This document shows positions 57,998 to 64,000 of a DNA stretch of 64,000 bases, in pieces. The translations under genes and the position numbers were made by a program. The stretch lies in assembly GCF_027627575.1 (NCBI RefSeq), contig NZ_CP114065.1, positions 6,076,001-6,140,000 of the forward strand, written 5' to 3'. A model generated the notes under the pieces. It made no database searches, was not told the origin of the DNA, and was given only the letters and a program-made list of their open reading frames with translations. Position 1 is the stretch's first letter. The number at the start of each line of letters is the position of its first letter. The DNA comes from Kribbella sp. CA-293567. GTDB lineage: Bacteria; Actinomycetota; Actinomycetes; Propionibacteriales; Kribbellaceae.

Positions 57998-59580
57998 CTT
58001 CACTCGTTCGTATTCTTGGCAGCCTTGCACTACCGGCCCCGGATCTCCAGGTCGCGTACGCCGAACTGCGGCGACTCGACGAGGACGAAGCCGTGGCGCT
58101 GATCGCCCACGCACTCGAAGAACGCGTGCCCAGCCTGGTGATGGACCGTCTGCTGGCTTGGGAGCAAGGGAACCGCCCACTGGTCACGAGCAAGGCCCTC
58201 GACCAGCTCTGGGCGTCCCCCGAACTGCGCCGCCTGTGGCACGGGCTTCACACGGCCTACGTTGAAGAGGAAAAGGTCGAGTCCGGCGTCCAGGTACTCC
58301 GGTCGGCGCTCCGCAAACGGCAGTCGTTGATCTTCGACAGCCTGCTGACGGTGATGCGGCAGGCGACCTCCGCCGGCGTACCGCTCCTTGTTCTCAAGGG
58401 CTGCTCACTGCTGCCTCGCTATCCGGACGGCACCCGCGACCTGTCGGATGTCGACATCCTGGTTCCCGACAGCTCGGCCGGCTGGCAGTTGAGCCGATCA
58501 CTGGCCAAGTGCGGCTACTCCGTGGCGGCAGCCGATCTCTCCCGGCGTGGTCCCGGACTGATCGGCTTGAAGATCGATCTCGACCATCCCACCGCTGCCG
58601 GCGTCGACGTGCACTGCGGAACCTTCGACATGGTCGGCAACCTGGCCCTGCGGGCTCCGCTCTGGGAGCGCAGCGAGCAGCTGTCGCTGGACGGCCGGAC
58701 CGCCGCCGCTCCGTCACCGGAGGATGCCCTGCTCGTGCTCGCGGCGCATCGCAGCCGGGAAGGATCCATCCACCTGCGAGACCTGAACGACGCCTACGTC
58801 CTCGTGCACGACCAGCGAATCGACTGGAACTACCTCGGCCGTACGGCGGAAGACAACGGCCTGGCCGAGATTCTCGACCTGTTGCTGGAGGCAACCGGCT
58901 CGAAGCGGCCACCGATGCGGAGTCGCCCGATCGTTGCCCGCTTCACCAAACTCCTGTCACCGCCCGAAGGACAGGGCTTCACCTGGACGGCTCCACTTCG
59001 CGCGCTGCCCTACCGTGCCGCGACCACGCTGGACTTCGACCGGAAGCAGCACGGCTGGCGGTGGGCGCTTCCCCACGTCGTCGCAACCACGTTGGTGGAC
59101 ATCGAGAAGCACCTCGCCTGGGCAGCCCGCAACAGCCGGCTGCGGTTCCACCGGCAAGCGGCCACGCGGCTGAGGCAACCGCTGCTCCGGCTGCTCGGCC
59201 TGTGGCCCTGGACGTTGAGCGCGCCACCCGCCTGGACGTCGATCCGGTTGCGGCCGGTCGAGGAGCCGGTCGGTCCGCGCTTCATCGCCGACGGCAGCGA
59301 GCAGCGGGGACCTGTTGCCGTCGACGGGTTCGACCCGGAAGTCGTCGGCCACGACTCGATGGTGGCCATCACCGCCCGTCGGCGAGACTGCCCGGACTTC
59401 CTGGTGACGGAAGGCGGGGTGCTCTACAGTTCCGGCTACACGGCCGCCTATCCGCACGACTCACAATCGTTGCACCGTTGGGCGAACGGCATCACGGCCG
59501 AACTGCTCCGGCTCGATATCGTCCGGGCGGATCCAACGGCCTGGCGGCCCTCCGGCAGCGCGGATCCGCAGGGCTCGTGA
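57979..59580 (+). CDS. NTP_transf_5-type nucleotidyltransferase family protein
   Basis: This 533-residue protein has a nucleotidyltransferase core with VLKGCSLLPRYPDGTRDLSDVD (the G-x-x-x-x-x-D-x-D pattern with DLSDVDILV) and DVHCGTFDMVG. Members of this family are found with HprK-like kinases in peptide-modification clusters. The N-terminal 100 residues and the C-terminal 200 residues are of unknown function and make it longer than the core. The ATG follows GGAGTGGG. The HprK overlap implies coupled translation. Confidence 0.75.
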   Translation: MQTEQLASLVRILGSLALPAPDLQVAYAELRRLDEDEAVALIAHALEERVPSLVMDRLLAWEQGNRPLVTSKALDQLWASPELRRLWHGLHTAYVEEEKVESGVQVLRSALRKRQSLIFDSLLTVMRQATSAGVPLLVLKGCSLLPRYPDGTRDLSDVDILVPDSSAGWQLSRSLAKCGYSVAAADLSRRGPGLIGLKIDLDHPTAAGVDVHCGTFDMVGNLALRAPLWERSEQLSLDGRTAAAPSPEDALLVLAAHRSREGSIHLRDLNDAYVLVHDQRIDWNYLGRTAEDNGLAEILDLLLEATGSKRPPMRSRPIVARFTKLLSPPEGQGFTWTAPLRALPYRAATTLDFDRKQHGWRWALPHVVATTLVDIEKHLAWAARNSRLRFHRQAATRLRQPLLRLLGLWPWTLSAPPAWTSIRLRPVEEPVGPRFIADGSEQRGPVAVDGFDPEVVGHDSMVAITARRRDCPDFLVTEGGVLYSSGYTAAYPHDSQSLHRWANGITAELLRLDIVRADPTAWRPSGSADPQGS

Positions 59581-60824
59581 CCGCCGGCTCGCTCTGGCGT
59601 GACGGCGCCTTCGTCAAGCTCTGGACCGGTACGACGCTGGCAGCCTTCGGCTTCCACGTCAGTGTGCTGGCGCTGCAACTCACCGCTGCGCTCGTCCTCC
59701 ACGCGGGCGCGATGGAGATGGGCATCCTCGCGGCGGTCCAGTTCGCCCCCGCCCTGGTGTTCACGCTGCTGGCCGGAGTCTGGGTCGACCGTGGCTCACG
59801 TCGCCGGCTGATGATCACCGCGGACCTCGGACGGGCCCTGATCCTCGGGATCGTCCCGCTGGGCGCCCTGGCCGGATGGCTGTCACTCGAACTGCTGTAC
59901 GTCGTCGCCTTCGCGACCGGTGCGCTCACCAGCCTCTTCGACGTGGCCTTCCCTTCCTACCTGCCGACGCTCGTCAGCCGCGCCCGCGTCACCGAGGCGA
60001 ACACGGCCCTGCAAGGAAGCGCGGCGGTCGCCAACATCGTCGGCCCCAACGCGGCCGGTGGGCTGGTCCAGCTGCTCGGCGCGCCGCTGGCCATCGTCGG
60101 AAACATCGTCAGTCTCCTCGTCTCGGCTCTGCTGCTGAGTCTCATCCGGCGGCCGGAACCACCGGTCAGCAAGGACCAGGACCAATCCGGTACCGAGGCG
60201 ATCGTTGCAGGCCTCCGCACTCTGTGGCAGCACCTCGTGCTGGCGGCGATGACCAAGTCGAGCATGATCTACGGCTTCTTCACCGGCGTACGGACCGCGC
60301 TGGTCGTGGTCTTCCTGACCACCGTCGTCCACGCCTCGCCGACCGAGCTCGGAATCGTCTTCGGCGCGGGAGGGGCCGGCGCGCTGCTCGGCGCGCTCGC
60401 CGCCGGCCGCGTCGCTTCCTCGATGGGTCTGGGACCGAGCCTCATCGGCGTCTATCTCGGCGTCGGCGCCTTCGCCGCCATCCTGCCGCTGGCCGCCTTG
60501 ATGCCGGGCGCACTCGCCGTCGGAGCAGCAGCCCTGGCGCAGTTCGGCTTCTCGTTCGGCGGTGCGGTCTGGGGAGTGAACGGCGTCGCCCTGTGGCAGT
60601 CGGCCGTCCCCGGCAGACTGCTCGGCCGGCTCACCGCGAGCAACCGTTTCCTGCGGCTGGGAGCCACCCCGGTCGGCGCTTTGATCGGAGGCGGCCTGGG
60701 CGAACTGGTCGGCCTGGGTCCATCGCTCCTGCTCGCCTCTGCCGGCCTCGCGGCAAGCTGCGCTCCGCTGCTCTTCTCGCCGGTCAAGCAGCTGCGCACC
60801 CTGCCACCCCACGCCCTGCTCTGA
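59577..60824 (+). CDS. Major facilitator superfamily exporter
   Basis: This 415-residue transporter has about twelve hydrophobic helices. The loop GVWVDRGSRRRLMITADLGRA is the MFS motif-A-like region between helices 2 and 3, and FGAGGAGALLGALAAGRV occurs in the second half. The GTG 59577 overlaps the nucleotidyltransferase stop (GTGA). It is the last gene of the operon and probably exports the product. Confidence 0.88.
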   Translation: MTAGSLWRDGAFVKLWTGTTLAAFGFHVSVLALQLTAALVLHAGAMEMGILAAVQFAPALVFTLLAGVWVDRGSRRRLMITADLGRALILGIVPLGALAGWLSLELLYVVAFATGALTSLFDVAFPSYLPTLVSRARVTEANTALQGSAAVANIVGPNAAGGLVQLLGAPLAIVGNIVSLLVSALLLSLIRRPEPPVSKDQDQSGTEAIVAGLRTLWQHLVLAAMTKSSMIYGFFTGVRTALVVVFLTTVVHASPTELGIVFGAGGAGALLGALAAGRVASSMGLGPSLIGVYLGVGAFAAILPLAALMPGALAVGAAALAQFGFSFGGAVWGVNGVALWQSAVPGRLLGRLTASNRFLRLGATPVGALIGGGLGELVGLGPSLLLASAGLAASCAPLLFSPVKQLRTLPPHALL

Positions 60825-60850
60825 CGAAGTGAACCGCCTGGCCCAAAAGC

Positions 60851-61480
60851 TCAGCTACCGACCGCCGGCGGCGGCAACCGCAGGCCCGTACTGCGGAGCT
60901 CCAGGTCGGCGAGCTGAGTGATCACGGCGGCATCGCCCTCGCGCCAGGCGGTGACCGGGTCGTCGGAGATCTTGGCGAGTTTGTGCATCGGCTGGTTGGC
61001 CATCGCACGCAGCGCGAACAGGTCCAGATCGGCGGCGTTGTCGATGAACCTGCGGGCCGCCGTCGCCCGGCGGGAGAACCTGATCCGGCGCGGCAGCCAG
61101 ATCAGCAGGGCGAACAGGACCGGCAGCCCGATCGTCACGCCGGCCAGCAGGTAGGCCAGCTGCTCGACGGCCTGGGCCTGGTCCCGGCCGGCCTCGGCCA
61201 GTCTGGTGGCCGCCTTGGCCGCGCCCTGGATCGGCGCGCTCAGTTCGTCCCCGACGGCGGGCACCTTGCCCACCGGCTCGGAGAACTTCTGCAGGTCGGC
61301 CGCCAGCCCGTCACCGGCCTCAGCGGTCTTACGGCCCGGATACCCGAGCGCGTTGGTGATCTTGAAGACGGTCAGGCCGAGCGCCGTGCAGAAGGCGATC
61401 CAGCCCAGCAACAGCAGATCCCCGAAGACCTGCCCGAACCGCTGCACGCCCACGTCGGAGTAGAGCTTCACGCCGGTCAT
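60851..61480 (-). CDS. Hypothetical membrane protein
   Basis: This 209-residue protein has two hydrophobic helices (FGDLLLLGWIAFCTALGLTVF and LAYLLAGVTIGLPVLFALLIWLP) flanking an extracytoplasmic helical segment of about 75 residues. The cytoplasmic C-terminal part is charged. ATG 61480 abuts GAGGAG; a GTG at 61471 lies nine bases from it. No family was recognised. It converges on the MFS gene. Confidence 0.65.
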   Translation of the reverse strand: MTGVKLYSDVGVQRFGQVFGDLLLLGWIAFCTALGLTVFKITNALGYPGRKTAEAGDGLAADLQKFSEPVGKVPAVGDELSAPIQGAAKAATRLAEAGRDQAQAVEQLAYLLAGVTIGLPVLFALLIWLPRRIRFSRRATAARRFIDNAADLDLFALRAMANQPMHKLAKISDDPVTAWREGDAAVITQLADLELRSTGLRLPPPAVGS

Positions 61481-61536
61481 CTCCTCGATCGGTTACCTCG
61501 TCCATTTGCCCCTCCCGGGGCAGGCTGACACTAGTA

Positions 61537-62514
61537 CTAGCCGAGGACGATCGCGGAGGAAACCGGTGAGGTCCGGCCGACGGCCTCGACCTGGACCAGG
61601 AGATCCGAGCGGCAGAGCTCGGTCACCAGGTAGTCGATCCGGGCGTCCGGCGCGAAGTGCTGCCCGCAGAGCGCCCGGACAGTCTCGAGGTCGGGCCCGT
61701 GACGGACGTAAACCTTGATCGTGCGGAGGGCCGAGAGATCGGCGGACTGCGTGGCGAGCAGAGCGGTCAAGTTGTCGAAGATCGTGCGGCACTGGGCGGG
61801 GAGGTCGCCACCATGAGCGGTTTCATGGCCGAGAACGGACGCCGTACCGGAGAGGTAGAGGTGGTCGCCGGTGCGGGCTGCTCTCGCGAAGGCCGGTGGG
61901 CGGGCGCCGTACTGGACGGGATAGCGGTACGCCGGGACCTGCTGCGGGTTCTCGAGGGCCAGATGTGGCTCGGTACGGCGGGACAACAGATAGACGATGA
62001 CGCCGTCGCCCTGCCCGCCCACTGCCGTGGCGGCCGGCAGCGAAGCCAGCCGGACAGGCGACAAGTCGAAGGCCTCGGCACGACCCCGGCAGAAGTCCTG
62101 GTAGATCTCCAGGCCGTCGGCGTTGCGCTCGGTGAGCCGCGGGATCGTGTTCCAGATCCGGAACACGTGGGGATAACCGAGATCGGCGATCGCCAGCAGC
62201 AGGCTCAGATAGGCATCCCGGACGGCCGGCGCGTACCTGCCGGCCGGCGCCACCTGTACTGCGCAGAACGCGTACTCCCCGTCGTGGCCGTAGACCAGTT
62301 CGTCGAACTCCCCCGCGACGACAGGCCTGCCGGTGGTCCAGACCTCGGCGAAGGAATTCGCCGGCTCTTGCACGTCCGGTAACCGGACCACCGGCGCTTT
62401 CGCCGGCTCCGCGGCGACCGAGGTCACGTCGTCGTCCGACGGCGCCGTGTGCCAGACGATCCCCAGCGGGTGCTCGACGCCACTCACGTCGTCGACAACG
62501 CAGTTCAGCTCCAC
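61537..62514 (-). CDS. FkbO/Hyg5-type chorismatase
   Basis: This 325-residue protein matches the FkbO/Hyg5/XanB2 family: GYPHVFRIWNTIPRLTERN, QDFCRGRAEAFDL, LPAATAVGGQGD, VPAYRYPVQYGARPPAFARA, then LSGTASVLGHETAHGGDL in a YjgF-like C-terminal half. These enzymes hydrolyse chorismate to dihydrobenzoate or 3-/4-hydroxybenzoate starter units. The GTG at 62514 is the first usable start; upstream the frame has no start until inside the metallopeptidase gene. It is isolated from other secondary-metabolite genes in this window. Which product it makes cannot be read from the sequence. Confidence 0.82.
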   Translation of the reverse strand: MELNCVVDDVSGVEHPLGIVWHTAPSDDDVTSVAAEPAKAPVVRLPDVQEPANSFAEVWTTGRPVVAGEFDELVYGHDGEYAFCAVQVAPAGRYAPAVRDAYLSLLLAIADLGYPHVFRIWNTIPRLTERNADGLEIYQDFCRGRAEAFDLSPVRLASLPAATAVGGQGDGVIVYLLSRRTEPHLALENPQQVPAYRYPVQYGARPPAFARAARTGDHLYLSGTASVLGHETAHGGDLPAQCRTIFDNLTALLATQSADLSALRTIKVYVRHGPDLETVRALCGQHFAPDARIDYLVTELCRSDLLVQVEAVGRTSPVSSAIVLG

Positions 62515-62586
62515 CTTGCAGAAAGTACCTGCCGGGCAAAGTCGTCGGCCGAACTCTTCGTCGGTGCGGCTGGTTAGGGTGACGCT

Positions 62587-63768
62587 GTGGTCAAAACGCT
62601 CTTGCCGCTGGGGTATCACCGGTCCGTGCTCACGCACCTGCGCCGGGTGGACGAGCGCGCCTGGGCGGCGCTGCACGACGAGCAGGCGCAGGACTCGGCG
62701 TTGAGCGAGGTGCTGCTGCGCAACACTTATCGGCTGGAGGCCGGCGGCCATCCCGAGCTGCACGCGGCGGGGCTGCGCGCCGCGGAGGCGCTGGGGCTGC
62801 AGGTGGAGCTCGAGTTCTACCAGGCACAGGGCGCGGGTCAGCCGAATGCTTCTCTCCTCCATCAGCGAGAGCGGGCGATCATCCTCTTCGAGGGACCGCT
62901 GCTGGAGCGACTGGACGCCGACGAGCTGACCGCGGTCTGCGGGCACGAGCTGGCGCATCGCGTGTTGTGGACGCTCGAAGACGGCGCCTACCTCGCTGTC
63001 GATCGGTTGCTCGACGCCGCCGCAGGCGACGCGCGGACTCCCGCGCAGTACTTGGAGACGCATCGCCGCTGGACGATGGCCTGCGAGCTGTTCGCCGACC
63101 GCGGCGCCTTGGTCGCCTGCGGAGACCTCGGTACGACGGTGAGCGCGTTGCTGAAGGTCCAGACCGGTCTGGGCTCCGTGGACCCGGCGGCCTATCTCCG
63201 GCAGGCAGGTGAGCTGGACCTGAGCACCGGCAGCCGTGGCACGAGTCACCCCGAAGGAGTCGCTCGCGCTTGGGCGCTGCAGACCTGGCTGGCCGACGAA
63301 GACGTCGAGGTGCTGCTGACCGGGCCGCTGGACGTCGACTCGCCGGACCTGCTCGATGCCGTCCTGTTGCGCGAGCTGAGCACCGATTTCGCCGCCCACA
63401 TCGCGCAGGCGGAAGGGCTGCGGTCGGACACGGTCGCCACCTACGCCGCCGGCTTCGCTGATCCGCCCGGGCCCCTCGGTGTGCCGGGCGGTGTGGTGCC
63501 GCGGTTCGACGAACCGCTGGCGATCCGTCCGGTCGACGGCGCTCCGATCCCGCGACCCCGGGTGCTGACCGCCGCGACCCGGCAGTACCTCTGCTATCTG
63601 TTGCTCGACCTTGCGACCGCCGATCCCGAGCTGGGGGACGACGGCCTGGTCGCTTCGCTGACGCTGGCGCGCCGCGCGGGTCTTGCGGAGTACGACGATC
63701 TGGCCGACGACGAGCTGGGCTGGAGCAACCAGCGCCGTGCCGAGCTGACCCGGGCGGTGACGTCATGA
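62587..63768 (+). CDS. M48-family zinc metallopeptidase
   Basis: This 393-residue protein contains the zinc motif His120-Glu121-x-x-His124 in CGHELAHRVLW, and a downstream Glu in MACELFADRGAL as third ligand, as in M48 peptidases. No signal peptide or membrane helix is obvious. The GTG start at 62587 has no strong ribosome site. It overlaps the next gene (ATGA). Substrates are unknown; the second half (about residues 190-390) has no recognised domain. Confidence 0.8.
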   Translation: MVKTLLPLGYHRSVLTHLRRVDERAWAALHDEQAQDSALSEVLLRNTYRLEAGGHPELHAAGLRAAEALGLQVELEFYQAQGAGQPNASLLHQRERAIILFEGPLLERLDADELTAVCGHELAHRVLWTLEDGAYLAVDRLLDAAAGDARTPAQYLETHRRWTMACELFADRGALVACGDLGTTVSALLKVQTGLGSVDPAAYLRQAGELDLSTGSRGTSHPEGVARAWALQTWLADEDVEVLLTGPLDVDSPDLLDAVLLRELSTDFAAHIAQAEGLRSDTVATYAAGFADPPGPLGVPGGVVPRFDEPLAIRPVDGAPIPRPRVLTAATRQYLCYLLLDLATADPELGDDGLVASLTLARRAGLAEYDDLADDELGWSNQRRAELTRAVTS

Positions 63769-64000
63769 AGGACCTGGTCGCGCTCGCCGTGTCGCAGGGC
63801 GGCCTCGGTAACGACGCGCTGCTGGCTGCCGTGCTGCCGCTGTTCCACGCGACCGCGGAGGTGCACGAGCGTGGGCTGGTGGCGCCGCTGCGTGGTCTCG
63901 AGCGGATTACCGCCGACGATCGCACCAGGCTGGGTTTCGCCCCCGAAGACGCCGGCCGGCCGTTGATCGAGACCGCTCAGCTCGCCGCCAGGGAAGGGCA
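63765..64000 (+). CDS. Hypothetical protein, 5' part
   Basis: The frame is open from ATG 63765 to the window edge, giving at least 78 residues: it starts MKDLVALAVSQGGLGNDAL and continues with LPLFHATAEVHERGLVAPLRGL. The ATGA overlap with the metallopeptidase shows it is cotranscribed. I do not recognise the family. The remainder lies beyond the window. Confidence 0.6.
   Translation, partial: MKDLVALAVSQGGLGNDALLAAVLPLFHATAEVHERGLVAPLRGLERITADDRTRLGFAPEDAGRPLIETAQLAAREG

Noticed and set aside
58509..59576. Upstream extension of the MFS gene
   Set aside because: The frame is open but overlaps the whole nucleotidyltransferase gene; the GTG at 59577 with GTGA overlap is the sensible start.

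Overview
The window is a stretch of a very GC-rich chromosome, with third positions almost always G or C, frequent GTG starts, leaderless-looking promoters, a large NAD-glutamate dehydrogenase, DnaE2, and Asp23, CGNR and RskA families. This points to an actinobacterium. The mix of inositol, ABC-sugar and DUF4331/ferritin-like genes suggests a soil Nocardioidaceae/Kribbellaceae-type organism, but that placement is inference. No rRNA, tRNA, CRISPR array, prophage or insertion sequence was seen.

Layout. 1-2.8 kb: end of a LacI regulator, a PhyH-type dioxygenase and a Gfo/Idh/MocA oxidoreductase. 3.0-17.7 kb (minus): a thirteen-gene myo-inositol operon, iolG-iolE-iolC-aldolase-iolB-iolD-isomerase, then a ribose-type ABC transporter, a second dehydrogenase, an isomerase and mmsA. 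A divergent GntR regulator lies at 17.9 kb. The aldolase carries a striking 8-residue repeat array. 18.6-26.1 kb: an IMP-cyclohydrolase-like protein, the 1621-residue NAD-glutamate dehydrogenase with a terminator-like hairpin in its leader, a CGNR zinc-finger protein, an internally deleted LacI protein and a small protein. 26.2-30.6 kb: dnaE2 and a divergent small gene sharing a LexA box, then a zinc-ribbon protein.

30.6-42.5 kb is the most notable part. Eight intergenic sites share one unusual promoter pattern, C[C/T]ATC[C/T]-N15/16-CCGAA. They precede tatA, a sortase-ferritin-ferritin operon, an Nramp transporter, a Tat-exported ferritin-like protein, a Tat-protein/DUF4331/His-rich operon, an MPT70/MPT83-like fasciclin lipoprotein, a DipZ-like thiol-redox protein and an unannotated 36-residue ORF. 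An RskA-type anti-sigma factor lies in the middle without an adjacent sigma gene. The pattern, with fasciclin, dipZ and rskA together, matches what is known of the mycobacterial SigK regulon and extends it to metal-handling and Tat-export genes.

42.5-45.5 kb: a reduced sigma-like protein diverging from an Asp23 envelope operon. 45.6-53.6 kb: a secreted DUF4832-type protein diverging from an alpha-galactoside ABC importer, a GH36 alpha-galactosidase and a ROK regulator. 53.7-60.8 kb: two family-2 glycosyltransferases diverging from a tight five-gene operon (methyltransferase, deaminase, HprK-like kinase, nucleotidyltransferase, MFS exporter) that resembles tailoring modules of peptide natural products but shows no precursor. 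60.8-64 kb: a membrane protein, an FkbO/Hyg5-type chorismatase, an M48 metallopeptidase and a truncated gene.
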